DNA of 64,000 nucleotides from Pseudomonas sp. R84 (GTDB lineage Bacteria > Pseudomonadota > Gammaproteobacteria > Pseudomonadales > Pseudomonadaceae): positions 2,903,501 to 2,967,500 of the forward strand of contig NZ_CP019426.1 in NCBI RefSeq assembly GCF_009834515.1. Direction: 5' to 3'. Shown piece by piece: positions 54,515 through 63,305 of this stretch; position 1 is the stretch's first letter, and every line of letters begins with the position of its first letter. The position numbers were made by a program, and so were the translations under genes. The notes beneath the pieces were generated by a model, which had not been told where the DNA came from, did not search any database, and saw only the letters and a program-made list of their open reading frames with translations.

Positions 54515-55441
54515 TCATTTATTTTTCTTCAGTGCATTGAGCTGCCGCGCCAGTTGCAAGGCTACGCGGCCGCTGTTGAAAGCCGGCAGCAGGTGTGTGA
54601 AAGGGATCTCGATGATGCGGTTCTCGCGCACCGCGCGCAGTTGCGACAACACCGGGTCGTGGGTCAGCAGATAGCGTTTGCGCCTGGCGGGCGACCATTC
54701 GGCGTCGGCCAGCAGGATTACGTCCGGGTCGCTGGCCAGCAGGGTTTCGCTGTTGACGGTGACTCGATAGAGGTTGATGTCGGCGAACACATTGCGTGCC
54801 CCTACGGCGGCCAGTAGCGGGGTGACAAACCCGCGTTGACCTTCGCTGTCGAGGCCTTTGACTTCGCTGTCGAGATAGAACACGGACAACGGTTTACCGG
54901 CACCGGCCAAGGCTCGGGCGCTGGCAAGGTCCTTTTCCATGGAGTCGATCAACGCTTGGGCTTTTTGCGGCTGGTGCAGCAGCTTGCCCAGCGTCAGCAG
55001 GTCATGGCGTACATGCGCGAAATAGTCCAGCGAGTGCCCGTTGCAGGCAGATTCCAGCAGATACGAACCCACGCCATTGCGCGCCAGTCCCGAGCGTGAG
55101 GTCACCCCGTCGCCGAACGCCGTGGCAAAACCGCCGATCACCAGATCCGGCTTCGCAGCGTAAAGCACTTCGCTGGCCGGGTACTGCCGCGCGATTACCG
55201 GCACGCCGAAATAATCGGCTTGCCGCTGACCGGCATCGTTGTCATCCAGATAGGCGACCCCGACCAACGATGACCCCGCGCCCAACGCCAACACAATGTC
55301 GGCCGCATGCTGGTTGAGCGCAACAATTCGCGAGGGTGGTGTTGTCGCAAAGTGCCAGTCCTCGGCGCAATTGCTGAAACTGTCGGCGAGCACTGGCGTT
55401 GAGCAGAGCAGGGCGCCAAGCGCCAACATAATCGATCTCAT
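54515..55441 (-). CDS. BtuF-like periplasmic substrate-binding protein
   Basis: This 308-residue binding protein has a signal peptide (LALGALLCSTPVLA) and a class III helical-backbone fold (PSRIVALNQHAADIVLALGA; KPDLVIGGFATAF). It overlaps the ferredoxin-like gene by ATGA, and both follow btuB below a cobalamin riboswitch, so it should bind cobalamin. No BtuC/BtuD permease or ATPase is encoded alongside. Confidence 0.85.
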   Translation of the reverse strand: MRSIMLALGALLCSTPVLADSFSNCAEDWHFATTPPSRIVALNQHAADIVLALGAGSSLVGVAYLDDNDAGQRQADYFGVPVIARQYPASEVLYAAKPDLVIGGFATAFGDGVTSRSGLARNGVGSYLLESACNGHSLDYFAHVRHDLLTLGKLLHQPQKAQALIDSMEKDLASARALAGAGKPLSVFYLDSEVKGLDSEGQRGFVTPLLAAVGARNVFADINLYRVTVNSETLLASDPDVILLADAEWSPARRKRYLLTHDPVLSQLRAVRENRIIEIPFTHLLPAFNSGRVALQLARQLNALKKNK

Positions 55442-55797
55442 CCCCGCGCCTTGATCAGCAAATCCGCGACAATTTCACCGCCCACCAGATGCCCCTCGAC
55501 CAGCCGCTGCACATCTTCATGGCTGTGCACGCCATACCAGCAGCGTTCCGGGTACACCGTCACAATCGGCCCCAGATTGCACGGAAACTGGCAGTGCGTG
55601 CGGGTCAGCAAGACGCCGCCTGGCGTCTCGATGCGATCGTGCGCCAGCAAATGCCGACGCAGGGTTTTCCATAACTGCAAGGCGCCGCGCTGGGTGCAGC
55701 GCGGGCCGGTGCAGAGGAACACATGGCGCGCATGCTCGGGCACGTGCGACCAGTCCGGGTGCGTGTCGACGCCGTCGACGGTTGTGATTTCACTCAT
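55438..55797 (-). CDS. Thioredoxin-like 2Fe-2S ferredoxin protein of the btu operon
   Basis: This 119-residue protein has cysteine motifs CTGPRC, HCQFPC and RCW, matching thioredoxin-fold 2Fe-2S ferredoxins. It overlaps the btuB stop (TGATG) and the next gene start (ATGA). Such small proteins are found in cobalamin-related operons; it may help reduce corrin cobalt, which is inference. Confidence 0.82.
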   Translation of the reverse strand: MSEITTVDGVDTHPDWSHVPEHARHVFLCTGPRCTQRGALQLWKTLRRHLLAHDRIETPGGVLLTRTHCQFPCNLGPIVTVYPERCWYGVHSHEDVQRLVEGHLVGGEIVADLLIKARG

Positions 55798-57734
55798 CAG
55801 AAGCGGTACGTGTAGCGCACTTCGGAGGTGAACGGCCGGCCGAGGTTGTCGACGTTGCTTGAGCGGCTGGTGACGTAATCGCGGTCGAAAAGGTTTTCCA
55901 CCAGCAAGCTAACGCGGTGTTGGCGGGCGTTGTCGAGATAGCGATAAGCGTCGGCGTCGACCACTGAATAGTTGCCGTATTCGACTTGCTTCGAGCTTTT
56001 GATGTCGCGAATGTAGCGCATCGCAGCGCCGGCACCCCACAGGCGGTTTTCCGATTCATAACCCACCCGCGAGCGGGCGAAAAAGCTTGGAATGTCGTTG
56101 ATCGTCACACCGGTGCGCGATTCGGTGAGGTTGCGCGTCATGTCCGCTTGCAGGCTCCACTGATCGTTGAGCGCCAGTTTGGCGTCGGCCTCGAAACCGC
56201 GCATCTGGATCGTGCCTTCACCGTTGACCCACTGAATGCCGTCGAGGGTGATCAAGTCGTCGATCTTGCGTTTGAACAGGGTCACGCTGGCGCTGAATTC
56301 GCGATCGAGCAAGAAGCCTTTGTAGTCGACACCGAGTTCAACGTTGCGGCTTTTTTCCGGTTTCAGGTTGCGATTGCCGATCTCGTCGCCCGGTTCGTTG
56401 ACGAACAGTTGCTCGGCGTTCGGCAGTTTGTAAGCGCTGCCGTACTGACCGCGCACCGACCAGTTGTCATTCAGGTCATACAGCGAAGTGAGCATACCGA
56501 CCGTGGCACTGTCGCCGCCGCTCATGGCTTCATGACGCACGCCGATGCTCGGGTGCCAGTCGGGCAGGGCGTCGATCTGCGGGCGCAATTGCGTGTAGAA
56601 CGCATGGGCTTCAGCCTTGTCGTTGTCGATGACCAGCACATCGTCCTGGCCCTTGAACCACTGGTTGTCGGTGCCGAACACCAGCACATGGCCGCCGGGC
56701 AGTTCAGCCTTGCCTTCGGCCTGCACACCCCAATCGGTGAAGCCCCAATAGTCGTTGTGGTTAATGACTTTGGTGCCACCGCCGACGACGTTGTTGACCC
56801 GCGTGTAGCGCGTGTCCCAGTCGTTGATATGCCCTTTGACAAAGTAGCTCAGGCGCTCATTGATGGTCTGCTCGAAGGTCGCCGTGGCGATCTGTTGCAC
56901 GCGGTCGTTGGTGGTGTTGTGGTTGTCGACCGGGCGGGCGAAGTCGAGGTTGGCGTCGGCGTATTGGTAGAACAGTTCCAGCCGCGCATCCTCGCCGAAC
57001 GACTGAATGGCCTTGCCGCCAAACGTGGTGACTTCGTAGGCGCGGCGCTTCTCGCTGATGTTTTTCATGTCGCGGTTGCGATAGGGCTGGTAACCGTCGG
57101 AAACGTTGTGGCTGACATACGCCAGCAGACCGAGATCGCCGAATCCATTAGTGACGATATTTTCGACCCGCGCATCTTCGGTGGTGCCGCCGAAGCTGTC
57201 GACGCCCAGGTTGACCTCGCCGGAGGCTTTGCGCGATTGCGGGCTGCGGGTGACGATGTTGATCACGCCGGAAACGGCCTGAGTGCCGAACAACAGACTC
57301 TGGCCACCCTTGAGCACTTCGATGCGCTCGATGGCGTTGGCCGGCAGGGTGTCCAGATAGAGGCCGCCGTACAGGCGATTGTTCAAACGCACACCGTCGA
57401 GCAGGATCAGCGTGTCGTCGTTGCGCCCGCCGAGCAGCGAATAGGTGCCGTAGTCGAACGGGCCGTTTTTTGGCGCGACATACAGGCCGGGAATGAACAT
57501 CTGCATGACGCGGCTGACATCGGCGCTGGGGCCGGCACGTTCGATCTGTTCGCGGCTGACGATCTCGACCTTGCTGCCGAACTTCGCCATCTCGGCGACG
57601 GTGGTGGATTCCACTGACGGTGCAGAAACGATTTGCTGATTGAGTTCGAGCGGCGCGTCGTCGGCCAGCAGCAGTGGGCTGAACAGGCAGCCGAACAAGA
57701 GGGTTGGAGCAGAAGTGTTGAAAGGTCGAATCAT
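55797..57734 (-). CDS. btuB: TonB-dependent vitamin B12 receptor
   Basis: This 645-residue outer-membrane receptor has a signal peptide (LLFGCLFSPLLLA), a plug domain (VEIVSREQIERAGPS to VSGVINIVTRSP) and a C-terminal beta-barrel ending in VRYTYRF. ATG 57734 follows GAGAAG. A cobalamin riboswitch lies directly upstream, which identifies cobalamin as the ligand more firmly than the protein alone. Confidence 0.92.
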   Translation of the reverse strand: MIRPFNTSAPTLLFGCLFSPLLLADDAPLELNQQIVSAPSVESTTVAEMAKFGSKVEIVSREQIERAGPSADVSRVMQMFIPGLYVAPKNGPFDYGTYSLLGGRNDDTLILLDGVRLNNRLYGGLYLDTLPANAIERIEVLKGGQSLLFGTQAVSGVINIVTRSPQSRKASGEVNLGVDSFGGTTEDARVENIVTNGFGDLGLLAYVSHNVSDGYQPYRNRDMKNISEKRRAYEVTTFGGKAIQSFGEDARLELFYQYADANLDFARPVDNHNTTNDRVQQIATATFEQTINERLSYFVKGHINDWDTRYTRVNNVVGGGTKVINHNDYWGFTDWGVQAEGKAELPGGHVLVFGTDNQWFKGQDDVLVIDNDKAEAHAFYTQLRPQIDALPDWHPSIGVRHEAMSGGDSATVGMLTSLYDLNDNWSVRGQYGSAYKLPNAEQLFVNEPGDEIGNRNLKPEKSRNVELGVDYKGFLLDREFSASVTLFKRKIDDLITLDGIQWVNGEGTIQMRGFEADAKLALNDQWSLQADMTRNLTESRTGVTINDIPSFFARSRVGYESENRLWGAGAAMRYIRDIKSSKQVEYGNYSVVDADAYRYLDNARQHRVSLLVENLFDRDYVTSRSSNVDNLGRPFTSEVRYTYRF

Positions 57735-57840
57735 TGTCTTCTCGAAAAGGATCTTCGCAGAAGAGCATGCAAGAGAAGGCATCGCGCACAGCCAATACCG
57801 GCCCATGCCCGCCCACCGCAGGATTTTGCCAAACGAAATT

Positions 57841-58025
57841 CCAGGCCGGTCTCCGGGCTCGCGCGTATCGAGGCTTTCACCTTCCCATGGCCGTCTGGCC
57901 ACAGTGGTGTATCGAAAGCATCACGCGCATACCGTTGCGGGGGCAGCACCGGACTTGTTCGAAAAGAACGTACCGGTTTCCCGTTTCACCCCATGCACGG
58001 CGGCATGGGACACCTGAAACTGGCC
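57841..58025 (-). promoter_or_regulatory. Cobalamin riboswitch
   Basis: Read on the minus strand the region shows the conserved elements in order: AGTTTCAGGTG, GGTGAAACGGGAAACCGGT, the B12 box GCTGCCCCCGCAACGGTA, GCCACTGTG-like pairing, GGGAAGGTGAAAG and the closing GCCCGGAGACCGGCC. It sits about 105 nt upstream of btuB. Binding of adenosylcobalamin should switch off the three-gene btu operon. Confidence 0.95.
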
Positions 58026-58199
58026 GGCATCTGAACATTCGACAGACCGTTCGTCAACTTGCCGATGAGTGCTCCTCAATCTGGATCTGCCAGTACCACC
58101 TATGGACGCCTGAGCGATCGCTTTGATCTGAATGGCTTGCCGACGTTCGGCCCTATATCCTGCACGCCTGTGTGATGGAATGACTTAGGGAAGAATTGC

Positions 58200-59327
58200 A
58201 TGCCGTTCAGGGTGATGGTGGTCGGTGGTTACGGAAATTTCGGCAGCATCGTGTGCCGGCATCTGGCGTTGATGCCGCAGATCGGCCTGGTACTCTCCGG
58301 CCGTGATCCGCAAAAATTGCAGCGCAAAGTCGATGAACTGAATGGTCAATCGGGCAATGTCTGCGAAGGCTGGTGCGGCGATGCCATGGGCGCCGATTTC
58401 AAAGACGCATTGCGGGCGCTGAACATTCAGTTGGTCGTCCACACCGGCGGGCCGTTTCAGGGGCAATCCTATGCCGTCGCCGAGAGCTGCATCGACGCGG
58501 GCGTGAACTACTGCGATCTGGCCGACTGCCGAACTTTCGTCAATGGCATCGACGTGCTCGATGCGCGGGCGAAACTGGCCGGCGTGGCGATTCTCAGCGG
58601 TTGCAGTTCGGTCCCAACGCTGTCGTCGGCAATCATCGATGAACAGCGCCAGCGCTTTTCCCGCATCGACTCGATCGAACACGGCATTTCCTCATCGGCG
58701 AAAATGCCGGGGCTGTCGACCATCGAAGGCGTACTCGCCTATGCCGGCAAGCCGATCAAACAGCTGAAGAACGGCAAGGTGCATGAAGTGTCCGGCTGGC
58801 TGGACCTGACCTTGCGCAAAATGCCGCAGATGGGCACCCGGCTGCTGGCCAACGTCGATGTCCCGGACATGGACATCTTCGCCAGCCGTTATGGCGCGCA
58901 GACCCTGAAGTTCAAGGCCGGCGCCGGGCTGAAACTCGGCGGCATCGCCAACGGCTTGCTGGCGCAGGCTCTCAAGGTGGGGCTGGTGCGCGACCATGCG
59001 CTGTGGGCCGGCAGACTGCATCGACTGGGCCTGCGCTTCGAGCGTTTCGGCGATGGCAAAAGCGCGATGTACATCGACGTTCGGGGCCTTGGGTTTGACG
59101 GCAAACCGCTGTCGATGACCGCGCAACTCACCGCCCTGAACGACAAAGGCCCGGAAATCCCCAGCTGCGCCGCCGTAGCGCTGGCCACGAAAATGGCTCA
59201 GGGCTACGTGCCGACCGCCGGCGCCCGACCTTGCGTGGGCGAAATCAGCGTCGCCGAGTACATGGCCGCGATCAACGATCCCGACAACCTGAGTCTGGCC
59301 GTGCACTTCTCGGACGGGCAGCGCTGA
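58200..59327 (+). CDS. Saccharopine dehydrogenase-fold oxidoreductase
   Basis: This 375-residue protein has an N-terminal NAD(P)-binding motif (VMVVGGYGNFGSIVCRHLA) and a C-terminal domain of the saccharopine dehydrogenase family. Close to residue 80, VHTGGPFQGQSYAVAESC matches the family. It lies 1 nt from the DUF2269 gene, so they are probably co-transcribed. The substrate is unknown. Confidence 0.82.
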   Translation: MPFRVMVVGGYGNFGSIVCRHLALMPQIGLVLSGRDPQKLQRKVDELNGQSGNVCEGWCGDAMGADFKDALRALNIQLVVHTGGPFQGQSYAVAESCIDAGVNYCDLADCRTFVNGIDVLDARAKLAGVAILSGCSSVPTLSSAIIDEQRQRFSRIDSIEHGISSSAKMPGLSTIEGVLAYAGKPIKQLKNGKVHEVSGWLDLTLRKMPQMGTRLLANVDVPDMDIFASRYGAQTLKFKAGAGLKLGGIANGLLAQALKVGLVRDHALWAGRLHRLGLRFERFGDGKSAMYIDVRGLGFDGKPLSMTAQLTALNDKGPEIPSCAAVALATKMAQGYVPTAGARPCVGEISVAEYMAAINDPDNLSLAVHFSDGQR

Positions 59328-59328
59328 C

Positions 59329-59820
59329 ATGCTCTATCTGTGCCTGAAGTACCTGCACATCATCGCCGCGATCTTCCTGTTCGGTTTCGGCATGGGTTCC
59401 TACCTCTACCTGATCGCCGCCAGCCGCACGCGCAATCCACAAGTGATTGCCCACGTTGCGCGCATGGTCGTGGGCTTTGACACCTGGATCACCACACCGG
59501 CCGGATTCGTGCAGATCATCACGGGTTATCTGCTGATGCGACTTTCGGGGTTGTCGATGAGCACCGAGTGGGTGCTGACGTCGTTGATCATCTTCTTCTG
59601 CGTCGGCTCGTTGTGGTTGCCGGTGTTGCTCCTGCAGAAGCGCCTGTATGTGTTGGCGTCGACTGCGGGCGAGGTGGGGGGCGGACTTGATGAACAATAT
59701 CAAGCGGTTTACCGCAAATGGTTCTGGATGGGCGTGCTCGGGTTTGCCGGGATGTTTGTCATCGTCCTGATTATGGTGACGAAGATGACGCCCCTGCAGT
59801 TGTTCAGCTTGCTGACGTAG
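59329..59820 (+). CDS. DUF2269 integral membrane protein
   Basis: This 163-residue protein has four hydrophobic helices and the DUF2269 pattern LKYLHIIAAIFLFGFGMGSYL. It starts one base after the oxidoreductase stop. The 3' end overlaps the convergent DCC gene by 17 nt. The function is unknown. Confidence 0.82.
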   Translation: MLYLCLKYLHIIAAIFLFGFGMGSYLYLIAASRTRNPQVIAHVARMVVGFDTWITTPAGFVQIITGYLLMRLSGLSMSTEWVLTSLIIFFCVGSLWLPVLLLQKRLYVLASTAGEVGGGLDEQYQAVYRKWFWMGVLGFAGMFVIVLIMVTKMTPLQLFSLLT

Positions 59821-60271
59821 AGGCCGTTGCTTTCAGAAAGCGCTGTTCATGATCCGGGGAGGGCAGCAGGCAAGTGTCGTACTTGCCGAACAGTCGGTAG
59901 CGGTTCAGCGCGATGCGGTCGTAGGCCCAGTCGCGCAGGCCGCGAGGGAGTCCGCGCAGCAGTCGCAATGGCTGCCAGCGGGCGGGTAATTGGCTGATGA
60001 CTTCGAGGAACGCGTCTGAACGTTCCCAGTAGTGGCGGTCGCGGATGACGGCCATGGTGTCGAATTGGTCGATGGGCAGGCCGGCCCACGCGAGCAAGGC
60101 CTGTCCTTCCGGCGACTGCACCGCTGCCAGACGCACGCGACGTTGATGATCGTGGCGAATCAAAAAACGCGCCCAGCCATTGCAGAGTTTGCACACGCCA
60201 TCGAACAGGACTACGGATTCGCCGGGGTTGAGGAACGGGGCGGGGGTTGGGCGGGTTTTTGAGGTGGGCAT
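59804..60271 (-). CDS. DCC-family thiol-disulfide oxidoreductase (DUF393)
   Basis: This 155-residue protein carries the family motif FDGVCKLCNGWARF, whose CxxC (Cys28-Cys31) suggests a thiol-disulfide or redox role. It overlaps the end of the DUF2269 gene on the opposite strand by 17 nt. There is no signal peptide. Confidence 0.85.
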   Translation of the reverse strand: MPTSKTRPTPAPFLNPGESVVLFDGVCKLCNGWARFLIRHDHQRRVRLAAVQSPEGQALLAWAGLPIDQFDTMAVIRDRHYWERSDAFLEVISQLPARWQPLRLLRGLPRGLRDWAYDRIALNRYRLFGKYDTCLLPSPDHEQRFLKATASTSAS

Positions 60272-60445
60272 TGGGTTGGGTTCGGGAGATGCTGGAGTGC
60301 TGCGATCATAGCCTCAGAACGTACGATCTGCGAATGGCCGTATTCGCTGAGAGCCGGGCGCGTGCCTGACCCCCAGCGCTCAGGCACTCCGAGAGAACAT
60401 GGATCAACTACAGTTTCCTTTACCTACCGTAAAGGAAATTTGTCC

Positions 60446-60757
60446 ATGGCAGTGGATCAGGATCGTTTTTCACGCGCTTTCAGTTTTGTTCTCAACAATG
60501 GCACAGAGTTGTTCCCGGTGAGAATGAAACGCAGGGATACCGGCGTGGTTGCCTATCGCATATCAAAAGGGGGAACGGGCGGAAACACATTGGAGGCAGG
60601 AGAAGAGGTTGATGAAGAGACGATGATTCATAAAGTCTTCAACCTTGGCTATGCGGTCCGGTGCTCTTCGGTCGATGGGAGTACTAGCGGTTTATACAAA
60701 CCAGGTGGGCATTCTGTACGCGAGGTGCACCGTCACGTGCCGGGTCGAACCAGATGA
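60446..60757 (+). CDS. Hypothetical protein, about 103 residues
   Basis: ATG 60446 has AAGGAAA upstream and opens MAVDQDRFSRAFSFVLNNGT, with RISKGGTGGNTLEAGEEVDE and a C-terminal GLYKPGGHSVREVH. I do not recognise a domain. The last dozen residues (RHVPGRTR) look unlike the rest, and another frame stays open to 60893, so a 3' frameshift is possible. Codon use is similar to neighbours. Confidence 0.6.
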   Translation: MAVDQDRFSRAFSFVLNNGTELFPVRMKRRDTGVVAYRISKGGTGGNTLEAGEEVDEETMIHKVFNLGYAVRCSSVDGSTSGLYKPGGHSVREVHRHVPGRTR

Positions 60758-60923
60758 CGTCAGAAAGATAGTACTGGGCTTTATTGGCAGAAAAGGAATG
60801 GCGGGAATTTCAGGATTTCGGAGAATGCGGGATTTATGCGAGCCATTCAAAGTGGGCGAGAGCGCTCGGCACGGAACCAAGCGCTCAGGGTAGGGCGGGG
60901 ACTTATTGCTCCACCCTGACGTT

Positions 60924-61142
60924 TCAGCCTTTGTTCGCGTTTAGCTTGCGCAGTTCTTCGTAGGTCGCCGACTGGACGAACCAGAAGCCGGAAATGATGC
61001 ACCAGCACAGGGTGCCGGCCACGAAGATACCCAGTGCCGGGAGGAACCCGCTGGTGAAAATCGCGACGATAGCGACCAGCCAGATGAACGCCAGGGAGAG
61101 ATAGAGGACGGTGTTGTTGACGCTGATGACGAAGTCTTTCAC
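60924..61142 (-). CDS. Small two-helix membrane protein
   Basis: This 72-residue protein has two hydrophobic segments (VLYLSLAFIWLVAIVAIFTS and GIFVAGTLCWCIISGFWFV). I start at GTG 61142 because AAGGAA lies upstream at good spacing; the frame continues to 61199 without a ribosome binding site. The function is unknown. Confidence 0.68.
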   Translation of the reverse strand: MKDFVISVNNTVLYLSLAFIWLVAIVAIFTSGFLPALGIFVAGTLCWCIISGFWFVQSATYEELRKLNANKG

Positions 61143-61367
61143 GGGGCATATTCCTTGCAGGATGTAGAAAAATTCCCCCTCTCCGGGGGGCGAACGCATG
61201 CTATCACATTGCCTTCATGGTTCAAGGAAGGGGAACTTTTTGCCGGGTGGAATGGGGAAAGATTTATTTATCAGGCGACCGGTCGCTGCTCGACTAAAGC
61301 AGACACCCAATGCAATCTTGATCCCTTTGTGGCAGCAGCCAGAGACCCGCCACAAAGGGATTACCCA

Positions 61368-61730
61368 TCAATCCACCGGCACAACATTATCCAGTGCTTG
61401 ATTAACCGCCAGTTCCCCCAGCATCACCACTTGCGCAATCCCCAGCGCAGTTTTGCGGTGGCCTGGGTCAAGGAGGGCGGCGAAGTTGCAGAGCATTTCG
61501 GTGGCTGAGCTGAGGGACTCGCTGGCGTTGACGAGCAGGGACTCGCTGTCGTAGTCGGAGTTGGCCAGAAACATGGGAGCGTGTTTTTTTTCGCTGCCCA
61601 TGATGCGTTGGGTTGGCGTTAGGTAGTAGTCGAGGGCGCGTTCGGCCGCGTCGTTGAGTGTTCGGGAATCTGGGAATTTGTAGGGTGAAACTGGGTCGGT
61701 TTCTGGTGGGTTGGGTGTGACTTTGAACAT
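61368..61730 (-). CDS. DUF6124 family protein
   Basis: This 120-residue protein begins MFKVTPNPPETDPVSPY and includes LNDAAERALDYYL, the pattern of the Pseudomonas DUF6124 family. I start at ATG 61730, eight bases after AGGAG. The C-terminal half is helical (ESLLVNASESLSSATEMLCN). A very structured region lies directly upstream, which probably forms its 5' leader. The function is unknown. Confidence 0.8.
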   Translation of the reverse strand: MFKVTPNPPETDPVSPYKFPDSRTLNDAAERALDYYLTPTQRIMGSEKKHAPMFLANSDYDSESLLVNASESLSSATEMLCNFAALLDPGHRKTALGIAQVVMLGELAVNQALDNVVPVD

Positions 61731-61769
61731 AGATGACACTCCTGGGAAACAATTGAGGAGCCATCACGA

Positions 61770-61937
61770 TTCGCTACCAAACGAAGGGTGGCGGCCATGC
61801 ACAGGTTGGTAGACCGGTCCAGGAACCCGGCGCGCCCGAGGACGCCCTACGCATGGCCACCATAAAACGGAGATCAAGAGGTACGATCTCTGAGAGAGGT
61901 GCGCGATGCGCCTGGAAATACCGGGCTACCAAACCCG
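61770..61937 (-). ncRNA. Candidate structured leader with two identical hairpin loops (DUF6124 upstream region)
   Basis: Two hairpins show the same 8-nt loop CTACCAAA on the plus strand: TTCG/CGAA at 61770-61785 and CGGG/CCCG at 61922-61937. Between them TTGGTAG (61806-61812) is complementary to seven loop bases, allowing alternative pairing. A stem GGTGG..CCATGC with GCATGGCCACC encloses the middle, and GAGATC/GATCTC follows. The DUF6124 ATG lies 40 nt beyond the first hairpin on the minus strand, so it is most likely a 5' leader, though orientation is not proven. Confidence 0.5.
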
Positions 61938-62070
61938 ATCACTGTTTTTCAGTGACCCGGAAACGATAAAACCCGCGCCCCAGACGCACAAGCCGGCGGA
62001 TTCTGGCGTAGTCGTAGGCAATGGCGCAAGACGTTGTAGCCTTGAGCCGGTAACGCGGCGTGTCTTTTAA
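61906..62070 (+). CDS. Possible 54-codon ORF opposite the structured leader (low support)
   Basis: ATG 61906 is preceded by GAGAGGT and opens 54 codons to TAA at 62068-62070 (starts MRLEIPGYQTRSLFFSDPE). It shares its DNA with the hairpin at 61922-61937. The structured RNA explains the conservation I would expect here as well or better, so this may be a chance frame. A 38-codon frame from 61853 overlaps it. Confidence 0.25.
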   Translation: MRLEIPGYQTRSLFFSDPETIKPAPQTHKPADSGVVVGNGARRCSLEPVTRRVF

Positions 62071-62216
62071 ACAGTGATGGAAAACTCGTAAACACGCCTC
62101 ATCAACACGCCGTTCAAAATGGCATGCGTCAATACTCAGATCATTGCGTTGGAACCCTCACGCCAAGGTACGCACCAACACTAAGTTGCAACCCAAAAAG
62201 ACGAGGAAGGATACCC

Positions 62217-63224
62217 ATGTCAGTTCATCCGATTTTGTTTCTGGGCGGATCCGGCGCCATCGGCCACCGTTCTGCCGAAGCGTTGCGTGCTGCCTATCCT
62301 GAGGTGCCGTTACTGATCGGCGGCCGCGACCTCGCCAAGGCTCAACAGGCTGCCGAGGAAATGGGCGGGGCGCAGGGCGTAGTCATTGATCCTGCTGCCG
62401 ATGACCTGGGGCTGGGTGATCGCCCGGTCAGCGCCGTGGCGGTTTTCTATATGGATCATTCCCTGGCCGGACTGCGTTTCGCGCAGCAACGCAAGGTGCC
62501 GCACTTGAGCATTTCGTCCGGCATTTTCGAGATTGCGCCGCAAATCGCCAGTTACATCCATCGCCCTGACGCATCCCCAATCGTGCTGGGTTACGAATGG
62601 ATGGTGGGCGCGACGACGGTGGCGGCGCTGCACATTGCTGAGGCGTTTGCCCGGGTGCGCGATATCCGCATTGATGCGCTGGTCGACGAGGAGGACGGCG
62701 GCGGGCCGACCGTGGCCAAGGATTTCGAGCACCTGAACAAGATGCTGCCCGCCGCCCTGACTCGGCGCGATGGCAATTACATCTGGCGTGAAGGTGAGGA
62801 GCAGAGCGTCAGCTTCCGTGCGCTGGACGGCACGTCGATGCAAGCCTCTGGCTTCTCGTCCATCGATGTTAGCGGGCTGGCTGCCGCTACCGACGCGCCA
62901 AATGTGCAGTTCAATCTGGCCAGCGGGGTCAGTTCTTCGCGGCGCGCGGGTCGGCCGATGTCGACTGAGATCCTTATCGAAATGGTCGGCGAGGATCGCA
63001 AGGGTCGGACGTTGCACACACGGCATGCCGTCGTTCACCCGGCAGGTGCCGCAGCGTTGACAGGGCTTAGCGTGGCCATGTTGCTGGAACGACTGCTCGG
63101 GCTGGATGGCAAGCCACCCACTCCGGCAGGTCTGTACTTCCCTTATCAGTTGCTCGATGCCGGTGCGTACCTGGAGCGTCTGAGCAAAGAGGGCGGTGAG
63201 TTGCTTGAATTGAAAGTGCAGTAA
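62217..63224 (+). CDS. NAD(P)-binding saccharopine dehydrogenase-like oxidoreductase
   Basis: This 335-residue protein has a Rossmann start (ILFLGGSGAIGHRSAEALRA) and a C-terminal domain like saccharopine dehydrogenase relatives. ATG 62217 lies after GAGGAAGG; the open frame extends to 62124 but has no ribosome binding site there. It resembles the gene at 58.2 kb in fold. The substrate is unknown. Confidence 0.8.
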   Translation: MSVHPILFLGGSGAIGHRSAEALRAAYPEVPLLIGGRDLAKAQQAAEEMGGAQGVVIDPAADDLGLGDRPVSAVAVFYMDHSLAGLRFAQQRKVPHLSISSGIFEIAPQIASYIHRPDASPIVLGYEWMVGATTVAALHIAEAFARVRDIRIDALVDEEDGGGPTVAKDFEHLNKMLPAALTRRDGNYIWREGEEQSVSFRALDGTSMQASGFSSIDVSGLAAATDAPNVQFNLASGVSSSRRAGRPMSTEILIEMVGEDRKGRTLHTRHAVVHPAGAAALTGLSVAMLLERLLGLDGKPPTPAGLYFPYQLLDAGAYLERLSKEGGELLELKVQ

Positions 63225-63263
63225 GGCAAGTTTCCTTCGTTAACGCCGATCGTTCTGATAGAT

Positions 63264-63295
63264 CCGCTGGCGAGCCTTGATGTGCTCGCCAGCGG
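63264..63295. terminator. Perfect 12-bp hairpin between convergent genes
   Basis: CCGCTGGCGAGC (63264-63275) pairs perfectly with GCTCGCCAGCGG (63284-63295) around 8 nt. It lies between convergent genes and could terminate both, but there is no T-run on either side, so classical termination is uncertain. Confidence 0.55.
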
Positions 63296-63305
63296 GCATT
63301 CGCGC

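Noticed and set aside
55986..57617. 543-codon plus-strand frame opposite btuB
   Set aside because: It is fully antisense to a riboswitch-controlled TonB receptor and its translation has no recognisable family.
60645..60893. Separate 82-codon gene after the hypothetical protein at 60.4 kb
   Set aside because: It overlaps the end of that gene, has no ribosome binding site and may only be its frameshifted tail.
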